Source: Streptomyces sp. MBT65 (GTDB taxonomy: Bacteria > Actinomycetota > Actinomycetes > Streptomycetales > Streptomycetaceae). Taken from it: 32,736 nucleotides of DNA. The stretch's first letter is position 1, and every line of letters starts with the position of its first letter. Location of the stretch: assembly GCF_016612545.1 (NCBI RefSeq), contig NZ_JAENRY010000123.1, positions 1-32,736 on the forward strand, read 5' to 3'. Positions 1 to 7,582 of this stretch are shown one piece after another. The notes beneath the pieces are model-generated. The model had not been told where the DNA came from. It worked only from the letters and a program-made list of their open reading frames with translations, and ran no database searches. The position numbers were made by a program, and so were the translations under genes.

Positions 1-12
1 CGTGAGCGGGGG

Positions 13-239
13 TGATGACCGGACCCGGGTTGGTGACGTGAGTGGGACTGATGACCGGAGGGGGGCTGGTGCCTGGGCGGGGGTCGGTGGCTGGGCCGGG
101 AGCCGTGGTCGGGCCGGGGCTGATGGCGTGGATGAGGTCGGTGATCGAACCGGGGCTGGTGGCGCGACCGGTACGAATGACCGGGCCGGGCCCTATGACA
201 GGGTCTGGGTCACTGACCGAGCCGGGACTGATGACCGGA
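13..239. repeat. degenerate minisatellite-like repeats at the 5' end of dprA
   Basis: The 11-mer TGATGACCGGA occurs exactly at 13-23, 49-59 and 229-239. Looser copies of a unit built from GGGACTGATGACCGG and GGGGCTGATGG lie between them. In frame 2 the sequence reads as repeated GTDDRTGA-like peptides ahead of the DprA N-terminal domain. I see no gene other than this dprA extension here. Confidence 0.6.
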
Positions 240-408
240 CCGGGGCCGAAGACTCGGCCCGGACCGATACCCCCCACGACGGCGAAGACCTGCTCGCCCG
301 TGTCTTTCTGGCTCGGGTTGTCGAACCCGGTGATGAGGTTGCCGGTCGGTGGATTCGGGAGCTTGGGGCCGTGGAAGTGGCTCGGAGGCTGCGGTGTGGG
401 GGGCCGCT

Positions 409-582
409 CCGGCGGCGCCTACGGAGTCGACGGTGCCGCCCATCGCGGCGCCCTCGGTGCGGGCGGGGCCACCGCCGCCGGACACGACCACCCAGCCGAG
501 TTCCGCGAGGCCGGCGGCGCCTACGGAGTCGACGGTGCCGCCCATCGCGGCGCCCTCGGTGCGGGCGGGGCCACCGCCGCCG
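409..582. repeat. 72-bp direct repeat flanking a 30-bp inverted segment
   Basis: Positions 409-480 and 511-582 are the same 72 bases, 102 bp apart, encoding SGGAYGVDGAAHRGALGAGGATAA-type DprA core sequence. The 30 bases between them (481-510), read on the minus strand, encode LAELGWVVV, which in DprA normally stands immediately before SGGAYG. The piece is therefore the expected flanking sequence in reverse orientation, as expected from template switching or misassembly. Confidence 0.9.
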
Positions 583-1476
583 TGCTCGCCTGCGGTGTCG
601 ACCGGCCCTACCCGCGCGGCCACGCCGAGTTGATCGGCAGGATCGCCGAACAGGGCCTGGTGATGGGCGAGTTGCCGCCCGGCGAGCATCCGACGCCGAG
701 CCGGTTCATCCTCCGGAACAGGGTGATCGCGGCGCTCACCCGGGGCACCGTGGTGGTCGAGGCCGCGTACCGGAGCGGATCGCTCGTCACCGCGCGGGCC
801 GCGCAGCGGTTGGGGCGCCACACGATGGGCGTGCCCGGCCCGGCCACCAGCGGACTCTCCGCCGGGGTGCACGAACTCCTGCGCGGGGAAGCGGTACTGG
901 TCACCGACGCGGCGGAAGTCGTCGAACTGGTCGGTGACATGGGCGAACTGGCCCCGGACCGACGTGGACCGGTGCTCCCGCGCGACCTGTTGGAGCCGGC
1001 CGCCCGGCGCGTCCTCGCCGCACTGCCCGGCAACAGGGCGGCGCCGCCGCGGGAGATCGCACGCGGTGCGCAGACCACGGAGGACGACGCGATCGCGAGA
1101 CTGTACGAACTCCGAGCACTTGGTTACGTCGAACGACACAGCGACGGCTGGAAGTTGACACGCCAGGCGATGATCTCGGTCCGGCCCGGTCGGGGGTGCC
1201 GCTGACCGAGTGTGTTCGGCCGTCCGGGGGAACCCCGACACCCTTGGGATTTCCCGCAGTTGGCGCATTCTGATGATCACGCAGAGCGATCGGAGCACCC
1301 CGTTCCGGCACCCTCTCGAACGCGTCCGTGCCCGGTCCGGGCCCTGTCCTTCGCGCACCGCGACACTCCAGTCACGCTACGCTCACGGGGATTCCGGCAC
1401 AGACCGGCATCTCCACATCACTCCGACAGCTCACCCAGGCAACCCCACTTCACGGCAGAACGGCACAAGGCGACGA

Positions 1477-2319
1477 ATGCCCCAGCACACCTCCGGGTCC
1501 GACCGGGCGGCGATCCCCCCAGCCGCCCGTGACGGTGGCAGCGTCCGGCCGCCGGCTCCCTCGACGCTCGAGGAGCTGTGGCGGTCGTACAAGACGACGG
1601 GCGACGAGCGGCTGCGTGAGCAGTTGATCCTGCACTACTCGCCGCTGGTCAAGTACGTCGCGGGACGGGTGAGCGTCGGGCTGCCGCCCAATGTGGAGCA
1701 GGCGGACTTCGTGTCGTCGGGGGTGTTCGGACTGATCGACGCGATCGAGAAGTTCGACATCGAGCGCGAGATCAAGTTCGAGACGTACGCGATCACCCGC
1801 ATCCGGGGCGCGATGATCGACGAACTGCGCGCGCTGGACTGGATTCCGCGTTCGGTACGGCAGAAGGCGCGGAACGTCGAGCGGGCGTACGCCACGCTGG
1901 AGGCGCGGCTCCGGCGCACACCCAGCGAGGGCGAGGTGGCCGCCGAGATGGGCATTGCGGTGGAGGAACTCCACGCCGTCTTCAGCCAGTTGTCGCTCGC
2001 GAACGTGGTCGCCCTGGAGGAACTGCTGCACGCCGGCGGCGAGGGCGGCGACCGGCTCAGCCTGATGGACACCCTGGAGGACACCGCCGCCGACAACCCG
2101 GTGGAGGTGGCCGAGGGGCGCGAACTGCGGCGGTTCCTCGCGCGGGCGATCAACACCCTGCCCGAGCGGGAGAAGACCGTCGTCACGCTGTACTACTACG
2201 AGGGCCTCACCCTTGCCGAGATCGGCAACGTGCTCGGGGTGACCGAGAGCCGGGTCAGCCAGATCCACACCAAGTCCGTGTTGCAGCTACGCGCCAAGCT
2301 GGCGAGTTTCGGCCGTTGA
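1477..2319 (+). CDS. whiG: RNA polymerase sigma factor WhiG (FliA type)
   Basis: This 280-residue sigma factor directs the switch of aerial hyphae to sporulation in Streptomyces. The start ATG at 1477 gives MPQHTSGSDRAAIPPAAR, the N-terminus I remember for WhiG of Streptomyces coelicolor; the open frame runs further upstream to 1210 but that part is not WhiG-like. Region 2 is seen in LILHYSPLVKYVAGRV and in FETYAITRIRGAMIDELR with DWIPRSVR; region 3 follows with RRTPSEGEVAAEMGI. Region 4 holds the helix-turn-helix LTLAEIGNVLGVTESRVSQI close to the C-terminus. The 271 bp upstream (1206-1476) should carry its promoter, but I could not pick out clear boxes. No direct ribosome binding site stands out. 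Known partners of the protein, such as the anti-sigma factor RsiG, are not in this window. Confidence 0.97.
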   Translation: MPQHTSGSDRAAIPPAARDGGSVRPPAPSTLEELWRSYKTTGDERLREQLILHYSPLVKYVAGRVSVGLPPNVEQADFVSSGVFGLIDAIEKFDIEREIKFETYAITRIRGAMIDELRALDWIPRSVRQKARNVERAYATLEARLRRTPSEGEVAAEMGIAVEELHAVFSQLSLANVVALEELLHAGGEGGDRLSLMDTLEDTAADNPVEVAEGRELRRFLARAINTLPEREKTVVTLYYYEGLTLAEIGNVLGVTESRVSQIHTKSVLQLRAKLASFGR

Positions 2320-2404
2320 ACAGAAGTCGTACGACCTCCTCGGCCTCGCAGAATCGTGCCTGCATGGCCCCTGTCCCTCCCGCCGGGCGTGGACCGTCCG
2401 TAGA

Positions 2405-2995
2405 GTGGCTGACGTGCCAAGGATTCGAGCGGCCTCCGTGGCCGAGCACCGGTCGATGCAGCGAGCCGCCCTGCTGGACGCGGCTCGTTCCCTACTGTCC
2501 GAGGGCGGGACGGAGGCGCTGACCTTCCCGGCCCTGGCCGAGCGGACGGGGCTCGCGCGGTCGTCCGTGTACGAGTACTTCCGCTCGCGGGCCGCCGTCG
2601 TCGAGGAGCTGTGCGAGGTCGACTTTCCCGTCTGGGCGGCGGACGTGTCGGCGGCGATGGAGCGGGCCGGCTCCGCCGAGGGCAAGGTCGAGGCGTACGT
2701 ACGGCAGCAGCTCGCGTTGGTCGGGGACCGGCGGCATCGGGCCGTGGTCGCCATCTCCGCGAGCGAGTTGGACGCGGGGGCTCGGGAGAAGATCCGGGCC
2801 GCGCACGGGGGGTTGGTGGCGATGATCGTCTCCGCGTTGGCGGAGATGGGGCATGCGGAGCCTCGGTTGGCCGCGATGTTGCTGCAAGGGGTTGTCGACG
2901 CGGCTGTGCGGCGGATCGAGTTGGGGGCGGCGGAGGAGCCCGGTGTGATCACTGAGGCCGCGGTACGGATGGCGTTGCGGGGCGTGGAAGGCTGA
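2405..2995 (+). CDS. TetR/AcrR-family transcriptional regulator
   Basis: A protein of 196 residues with an N-terminal TetR helix-turn-helix (ALLDAARSLLSEGGTEALTFPALAERTGLARSSVYEYFRSRAAVVEEL, about residues 20-68) and a helical ligand-binding or dimerisation part behind it. The ligand and target genes cannot be told from sequence. It follows whiG by 85 bp on the same strand, a neighbourhood shared by many Streptomyces. A second start, GTG at 2414, is attractive: TAGAGT at 2401-2406 resembles a -10 box and would place a leaderless transcript start at that codon, whereas GTG 2405 would overlap the box. No convincing -35 box goes with it. Confidence 0.85.
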   Translation: MADVPRIRAASVAEHRSMQRAALLDAARSLLSEGGTEALTFPALAERTGLARSSVYEYFRSRAAVVEELCEVDFPVWAADVSAAMERAGSAEGKVEAYVRQQLALVGDRRHRAVVAISASELDAGAREKIRAAHGGLVAMIVSALAEMGHAEPRLAAMLLQGVVDAAVRRIELGAAEEPGVITEAAVRMALRGVEG

Positions 2996-3068
2996 GTGTC
3001 GGCTGTCGGGCGGTGTGGGCTGGTCGTGCCCCCGCGGCGGAGCCGCCGATCGATACCGCCCGGCGCCC

Positions 3069-3647
3069 CTAAGGAACTCCCAACACCGGCAACAAGCGGG
3101 ACGGGCCCCTGTTCAGCAGCCATGGGGGCAGTAGCTCCAGCGGGTTCAGATACACCTCCCCTCTCAGCAAGCCCCAGTGCACGCATGCCGTCGCGCAGTG
3201 CGAGCCGGTGATCTCCACCGTCCCGACCACCTCGCCCGGCTCCACCTCCTCCCCCTTCTTCACCGTCGCGCTCACCGGTTCGTAGGTCGTGCGCAGGTCC
3301 GTGCCCGTCAGTTCGACCGCGACCACACCTCTCCCCGCCACCTTGCCCGCGAAGGAGACCCGGCCCGCCGCCACCGCCCGTACCGGGGCGCCGGCCGGGG
3401 TCGCCAGGTCCACGCCCCGGTGGCCCCGGGCGTAGGGCGTAGGCGGGGGCTCCCAGCCTCGTAGGACCAAGGGGTGGGAGCCGACCGGCCAGGCGCGGGC
3501 CATGGCCGGTACGGGAAGGGGTGAGACTCCCGGTGCCGGTGGTGGGCCGTCGTCCGCGCGGGCCGCGCAGGTCAGGAGGGGGAGCAGCAGGGCCAGCAGT
3601 AACGCCAGGGCCGCGTGCACAGGTCGGTCACGTCGTCGCGTTCGCAT
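3069..3647 (-). CDS. secreted M23-family peptidase (LytM-like)
   Basis: A protein of 192 residues from the ATG at 3647. The N-terminus MRTRRRDRPVHAALALLLALLLPLLTCAARADD is a signal peptide (positive residues, hydrophobic run, Ala-x-Ala-type site). The mature part is an M23 fold: GHRGVDLATPAGAPVRAVAAGRVSFAG carries the HxxxD metal-binding motif, and ACVHWGLLRGEVYLNPLELL aligns with the HxH end of the family but has Cys in place of the first His. That exchange, which I recall as common in actinobacterial relatives, leaves it uncertain whether the enzyme still cuts peptidoglycan cross-links. It is convergent with the TetR gene and divergent from rpsB. The frame is open further upstream, but that extension lacks any signal peptide. 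Confidence 0.85.
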   Translation of the reverse strand: MRTRRRDRPVHAALALLLALLLPLLTCAARADDGPPPAPGVSPLPVPAMARAWPVGSHPLVLRGWEPPPTPYARGHRGVDLATPAGAPVRAVAAGRVSFAGKVAGRGVVAVELTGTDLRTTYEPVSATVKKGEEVEPGEVVGTVEITGSHCATACVHWGLLRGEVYLNPLELLPPWLLNRGPSRLLPVLGVP

Positions 3648-3745
3648 GGCACAAACCGTGCCGTACCCGTGCCGATCATGGCCGGGGCCTGTGGACCGCC
3701 GGGTGCTTGTGGACAACGGCGTCACCCGGTACCTCGCGGGTCCCG

Positions 3746-3751
3746 TACACT
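3746..3751 (+). promoter_or_regulatory. possible -10 box of the rpsB promoter
   Basis: TACACT at 3746-3751 fits the TAnnnT pattern and lies in the 281-bp gap between the divergent M23 gene and rpsB. A good -35 box is not visible, so this is only a suggestion. An alternative pair is TTGTGG at 3707-3712 with TACCTC at 3730-3735 (17-bp spacer). Confidence 0.3.
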
Positions 3752-3928
3752 TCCTTTGGCGATCCGGGTCACCGGGTCGACTTCGCACGCCCCGACATCT
3801 GGTGCTCCGTCGAGAGACGAAAACCGGTGTCAGCGCTCCTCGGTCCTCTGGGCACGCGCACGTGGGCGTCAGGCGTGAGTGCCGTCCCGGTGCTCGCGGC
3901 ACAACCGAGAAAATCAAGGAGAACGGCC

Positions 3929-4900
3929 ATGGCCGTCGTCACGATGCGGGAGCTGCTGGAAAGCGGCGTCCACTTCGGTCACCAGACCCGTCGTTGGAAC
4001 CCGAAGATGAAGCGCTTCATCTTCACGGAGCGCAACGGCATCTACATCATCGACCTGCTCCAGTCGCTGTCGTACATCGACCGCGCCTACGAGTTCGTCA
4101 AGGAGACCGTCGCCCACGGCGGCACGGTCATGTTCGTCGGCACGAAGAAGCAGGCGCAGGAGGCCATCGCCGAGCAGGCCACCCGCGTCGGCATGCCCTA
4201 CGTCAACCAGCGCTGGCTGGGCGGCATGCTCACCAACTTCTCCACCGTCTACAAGCGTCTGCAGCGCCTCAAGGAGCTCGAGCAGATCGACTTCGAGGAC
4301 GTCGCCGCGTCCGGTCTCACCAAGAAGGAGCTTCTCGTGCTCTCGCGCGAGAAGGCCAAGCTGGAGAAGACCCTCGGTGGTATCCGCGAGATGTCCAAGG
4401 TTCCCAGCGCCGTCTGGATCGTGGACACCAAGAAGGAGCACATCGCGGTCGGTGAGGCCCGGAAGCTCAACATTCCGGTCGTCGCCATCCTCGACACGAA
4501 CTGCGACCCCGACGAGGTCGACTACAAGATCCCGGGCAACGACGACGCGATCCGCTCCGTCACCCTGCTCACCCGCGTGATCGCCGACGCCGTCGCCGAG
4601 GGCCTCATCAGCCGCTCCGGTGTCGCCGCCGAGGCCAAGGGTGACAAGGCCGCCGGCGAGCCGCTCGCCGCGTGGGAGCGCGACCTGCTCGAGGGCGAGA
4701 AGAAGGCTGACGAGGCCCCGGCCGCCGACGCCGAGGTCCAGACCTCCGCCGAGACGGAGAAGGTCGCCGACGCCGAGCAGGCCGACGAGGTTCCCGCCGC
4801 TGAGGCCGCCGCCGAGGTCGAGGCCCCCGCCGCCGAGGCCGCTCCGGTCGCCGAGGCTGAGGTCGAGGCCGCTCCGGCCGCCGACGCCGAGCAGGCCTGA
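3929..4900 (+). CDS. rpsB: 30S ribosomal protein S2
   Basis: 323 residues from ATG 3929, with a clear Shine-Dalgarno AAGGAG at 3915-3920. The S2 signatures are plain: TMRELLESGVHFGHQTRRWNPKMKRFIF at the N-terminus and PVVAILDTNCDPDEVDYKIPGNDDAIRS in the C-terminal half. S2 joins the small subunit late in assembly and bridges the head and body. The last 80 or so residues are an acidic Ala/Glu/Pro-rich tail (repeated AEAAAEVEAPAAEA-like sequence), longer than in most bacteria but usual for Streptomyces S2. It precedes tsf, the widespread rpsB-tsf order, with a strong hairpin between them. Confidence 0.99.
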   Translation: MAVVTMRELLESGVHFGHQTRRWNPKMKRFIFTERNGIYIIDLLQSLSYIDRAYEFVKETVAHGGTVMFVGTKKQAQEAIAEQATRVGMPYVNQRWLGGMLTNFSTVYKRLQRLKELEQIDFEDVAASGLTKKELLVLSREKAKLEKTLGGIREMSKVPSAVWIVDTKKEHIAVGEARKLNIPVVAILDTNCDPDEVDYKIPGNDDAIRSVTLLTRVIADAVAEGLISRSGVAAEAKGDKAAGEPLAAWERDLLEGEKKADEAPAADAEVQTSAETEKVADAEQADEVPAAEAAAEVEAPAAEAAPVAEAEVEAAPAADAEQA

Positions 4901-4945
4901 TCCTCCGGCCAACGGCCTGACCTTCCGGGCCAAAGGGCTGACTGA

Positions 4946-4988
4946 AGTGACGGCGGGTGGTGCCGACCGCGCCACCCGCCGTTCACTC
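4946..4988 (+). terminator. strong hairpin between rpsB and tsf (terminator or attenuator)
   Basis: ACGGCGGGTGG (4950-4960) pairs perfectly with CCACCCGCCGT, and inner and outer bases extend the stem with one wobble and one bulge. No T-run follows, as is common in Streptomyces. It could end most transcripts after rpsB and let a fraction read into tsf. Confidence 0.8.
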
Positions 4989-5094
4989 ACAGCCCCTAGA
5001 TCTTCGTAGCCCGTAGATCTTTGGCGGAAGCCCGCTCACCACGCGGCCGCCGCCGACTTCGAGACTTCGAACTCCGAGAAGAGATTTTCAGATC

Positions 5095-5931
5095 ATGGCG
5101 AACTACACCGCCGCCGACGTCAAGAAGCTCCGTGAGCTCACCGGCGCCGGCATGATGGACTGCAAGAAGGCGCTGGACGAGGCCGACGGCAACGTCGAGA
5201 AGGCCGTCGAGGCGCTCCGTATCAAGGGCCAGAAGGGCGTCGCCAAGCGCGAGGGCCGCTCCGCCGAGAACGGCGCCGTGGTCTCCGTCATCGCCGACGA
5301 CAACACCTCCGGTGTCCTGGTCGAGCTGAAGTGCGAGACGGACTTCGTCGCCAAGGGCGAGAAGTTCCAGGCTGTCGCCAACCAGATCGCGCAGCACGTC
5401 GCCGCGACCTCCCCGGTCGACATCGCGGCGCTCCTCGCGTCCGAGATCGAGTCCGGCAAGACGGTTCAGGCGTTCGTCGACGAGGCCAACGCGAACCTGG
5501 GCGAGAAGATCGTCCTGGACCGCTTCGCCCAGTACACCGACGGCTACGTCTCCGCGTACATGCACCGCACGATGCCCGACCTGCCCCCGCAGATCGGTGT
5601 CCTCGTCGAGCTGGACAAGCCGAACGCCGAGGTCGCCCGCGGTGTCGCCCAGCACATCGCCGCCTTCGCGCCGAAGTACCTGGCCAAGGAGGACGTGCCG
5701 GCCGAGGTCGTCGAGTCCGAGCGACGCATCGCCGAGGAGACCACCCGCGCCGAGGGCAAGCCCGAGGCCGCGATCGCCAAGATCGTCGAGGGTCGTGTCA
5801 ACGGCTTCTTCAAGGACGCGACCGTGCTCGGTCAGCCGTACGCGCTCGACCCCAAGAAGTCCGTCCAGAAGGTTCTGGACGAGGCGGGTGTCACCCTGAA
5901 GCGCTTCACGCGCATCAAGGTCGGCATCTGA
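5095..5931 (+). CDS. tsf: elongation factor Ts
   Basis: 278 residues, full length for EF-Ts, the exchange factor that removes GDP from EF-Tu. The N-terminal UBA-like domain is ADVKKLRELTGAGMMDCKKALDEADGNVEKAVEALR, which contains both the EF-Ts signature and the DCKKAL motif. The core contains CETDFVAKGEKFQAVANQIAQHVA, the TDFV motif that contacts EF-Tu. ATG 5095 follows a GAGAAGAG purine stretch. It lies 194 bp after rpsB and downstream of the hairpin, so it is probably transcribed partly by read-through. Confidence 0.99.
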   Translation: MANYTAADVKKLRELTGAGMMDCKKALDEADGNVEKAVEALRIKGQKGVAKREGRSAENGAVVSVIADDNTSGVLVELKCETDFVAKGEKFQAVANQIAQHVAATSPVDIAALLASEIESGKTVQAFVDEANANLGEKIVLDRFAQYTDGYVSAYMHRTMPDLPPQIGVLVELDKPNAEVARGVAQHIAAFAPKYLAKEDVPAEVVESERRIAEETTRAEGKPEAAIAKIVEGRVNGFFKDATVLGQPYALDPKKSVQKVLDEAGVTLKRFTRIKVGI

Positions 5932-5973
5932 GTCCGTACCGCGATCGACGCGCGGCGCCCGGCGGAATCCCGC

Positions 5974-5979
5974 TAGGGT
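5974..5979 (+). promoter_or_regulatory. possible -10 box upstream of pyrH
   Basis: TAGGGT at 5974-5979 lies in the 204-bp gap between tsf and pyrH and matches the Streptomyces -10 pattern. No good -35 box sits at the right distance. The gap suggests pyrH-frr-cdsA has its own promoter. Confidence 0.3.
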
Positions 5980-6135
5980 CGTCAGGAGTCGAGCCGGTAC
6001 GCCGTCGCGCACGCGCGCGTGGCGGACGACAGCAGATCTGACGAGGAGGCCATTGCCGAGCATGGGATGCGAACGACACCCCACCGGCAGTGGCCTTCTT
6101 CGTATGTGCGACCACGTAAAAGAGGCGAGAACGTC

Positions 6136-6894
6136 ATGACCACCAAGGCCCAGAAGAGCGACGACGGCAAGGTACGCGGCCGTTTCATGTTGAAGCTGTC
6201 CGGTGAAGCCTTCTCCGGCGGCGGGGGCCTGGGCGTCGACCCCGATGTGGTGCACAAGATCGCCCGTGAGATCGCGGCCGTCGTCCGGGACGGCGCGGAG
6301 GTCGCCGTCGTCATCGGCGGCGGCAACTTCTTCCGTGGCGCCGAACTCCAGCAGCGCGGCATGGACCGGGCCCGCTCCGACTACATGGGCATGCTCGGCA
6401 CGGTGATGAACTGCCTCGCGCTCCAGGACTTCCTGGAGAAGGAGGGCATCGACAGCCGCGTCCAGACCGCCATCACCATGGGCCAGGTCGCCGAGCCGTA
6501 CATCCCGCTGCGCGCCGTGCGGCACCTGGAGAAGGGCCGCGTGGTCATCTTCGGCGCCGGTATGGGCATGCCCTACTTCTCCACCGACACCACCGCCGCC
6601 CAGCGCGCCCTGGAGATCAACGCCGAGGCGCTGCTGATGGGCAAGAACGGCGTGGACGGGGTCTACGACTCCGACCCGAAGACGAACTCCGAGGCCGTCA
6701 AGTTCGACGCGCTCAGCTACGGCGAGGTCATCACCCAGGACCTCAAGGTCGCGGACATGACCGCCATCACCCTGTGCCGCGACAACAAGCTTCCGATCCT
6801 GGTCTTCGAGCTTCTGGCGGAGGGCAATATCGCCCGCGCCGTCAAGGGTGAGAAGATCGGCACGCTTGTGGGTGACCAAGGCAGCCAGGGCTGA
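6136..6894 (+). CDS. pyrH: uridylate kinase (UMP kinase)
   Basis: PyrH phosphorylates UMP to UDP with ATP. It belongs to the amino-acid kinase fold, not to the eukaryotic-type NMP kinases. ATG 6136 gives 252 residues. Visible motifs are the phosphate-binding FMLKLSGEAFSGGGGLGVD near the N-terminus, VIGGGNFFRGAELQQRGMDRARSDYMGMLGTVMN for UMP binding, and GTGMP-like GAGMGMPYFSTDTTAAQRALEI. The open frame continues upstream to 6019, but the conserved protein begins with MTTKAQKSDDGKVRGRF; GAGGCGAGA at 6122-6130 can serve as ribosome binding site. The order pyrH-frr-cdsA is conserved across many bacteria. Confidence 0.98.
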   Translation: MTTKAQKSDDGKVRGRFMLKLSGEAFSGGGGLGVDPDVVHKIAREIAAVVRDGAEVAVVIGGGNFFRGAELQQRGMDRARSDYMGMLGTVMNCLALQDFLEKEGIDSRVQTAITMGQVAEPYIPLRAVRHLEKGRVVIFGAGMGMPYFSTDTTAAQRALEINAEALLMGKNGVDGVYDSDPKTNSEAVKFDALSYGEVITQDLKVADMTAITLCRDNKLPILVFELLAEGNIARAVKGEKIGTLVGDQGSQG

Positions 6895-6901
6895 TGACCC
6901 T

Positions 6902-6931
6902 GACCGGGGGATGGACAATGTCCTGCCGGTC
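6902..6931 (+). terminator. nested stem-loop between pyrH and frr
   Basis: GACCGG (6902-6907) pairs with CCGGTC (6926-6931), and inside it GGAC (6913-6916) pairs with GTCC (6920-6923). Short and without a T-run; it may only tune read-through or mRNA processing before frr. Confidence 0.35.
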
Positions 6932-7024
6932 GGGAACCGTGCAGGAAGAAGACGCGACGCAGCCGGCCGCCGACGCCGACACAGCACAGCAGCCGGGCCT
7001 ACTCAAGACACGCAGGAGCAAGTG

Positions 7025-7582
7025 GTGATCGAAGAGACCCTCCTCGAGGCCGAGGAGAAGATGGAGAAGGCCGTCGTGGTCGCCAAGGAGGACTTCGCCG
7101 CGATCCGCACCGGCCGTGCGCACCCGGCGATGTTCAACAAGATCGTGGCGGACTACTACGGAGCGCTGACGCCGATCAACCAGCTGGCTTCGTTCTCCGT
7201 GCCGGAGCCGCGCATGGCCGTGGTGACCCCGTTCGACAAGACCGCGCTGCGGAACATCGAACAGGCGATCCGCGACTCGGACCTGGGCGTCAATCCCAGC
7301 AACGACGGCAACATCATCCGAGTGACGTTCCCCGAACTGACCGAGGAGCGCCGCAAGGACTACATCAAGGTCGCCCGGACCAAGGCCGAGGACTCCAAGG
7401 TGTCCATCCGCGCCGTCCGCCGCAAGGCCAAGGACGCCCTGGACAAGCTGGTCAAGGACAAGGAGTCCGGCGAGGACGAGGTCCGTCGTGCGGAGAAGGA
7501 GCTCGACGACACCACGGCGAAGTACGTCGCCCAGGTGGACGAACTCCTCAAGCACAAGGAAGCGGAGCTGCTCGAGGTCTGA
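7025..7582 (+). CDS. frr: ribosome recycling factor
   Basis: 185 residues, the normal length of RRF, which with EF-G splits ribosomes after termination. Domain I helices are seen in EETLLEAEEKMEKAVVVAKEDFAAIRTGRAHPAMFNKI and in the long C-terminal helices from RRKDYIKVARTKAEDSKVSIRAVRRKAKDALDKL onward. Two GTG codons stand in a row (7022 and 7025); I chose 7025 because AGGAG at 7014-7018 is then spaced six bases away and the protein begins VIEETLLEAEEK as in relatives. Its TGA shares one base with the ATG of cdsA, so the two are translationally coupled. Confidence 0.98.
   Translation: MIEETLLEAEEKMEKAVVVAKEDFAAIRTGRAHPAMFNKIVADYYGALTPINQLASFSVPEPRMAVVTPFDKTALRNIEQAIRDSDLGVNPSNDGNIIRVTFPELTEERRKDYIKVARTKAEDSKVSIRAVRRKAKDALDKLVKDKESGEDEVRRAEKELDDTTAKYVAQVDELLKHKEAELLEV

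Larger units (their letters stand above)
2..1205 (+). pseudogene. dprA: dprA (DNA-processing protein A), disrupted
   Basis: DprA loads RecA onto incoming single-stranded DNA. Two frames carry its pieces. Frame 2 has the N-terminal part (LARVFLARVVEPGDEVAGRW and on to about position 400). Frame 3 has the Rossmann core and C-terminus (SGGAYGVDGAAHRGALGAGG, then VLACGVDRPYPRGH, PTPSRFILRNRVIAALT, and a C-terminal winged-helix-like part ending at 1205). Compared with the usual protein of about 380 residues, roughly 100 residues between the N-terminal domain and the SGGAYG loop are missing, including the GSR-type motif. The core segment is present twice (409-480 and 511-582) around a 30-bp inverted piece. 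Frame 3 stays open across the duplication, but no single frame encodes a whole DprA. About 90 residues of low-complexity sequence precede the N-terminal domain, so the true start is unclear; GTG at 2 is the first visible. An assembly error is a live alternative to a real pseudogene. Confidence 0.8.

Noticed and set aside
409..582. CRISPR or transposon-type repeat
   Set aside because: Only two copies, both encode DprA core sequence, and there is no transposase or terminal inverted repeat pair.
1210..1476. N-terminal extension of whiG
   Set aside because: The upstream codons show no WhiG similarity and the ATG at 1477 gives the known N-terminus.
4996..6987. Long minus-strand open frame (663 codons) across tsf and pyrH
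   Set aside because: It is antisense to two essential genes with clear protein signatures and has the biased composition of a high-GC shadow frame.
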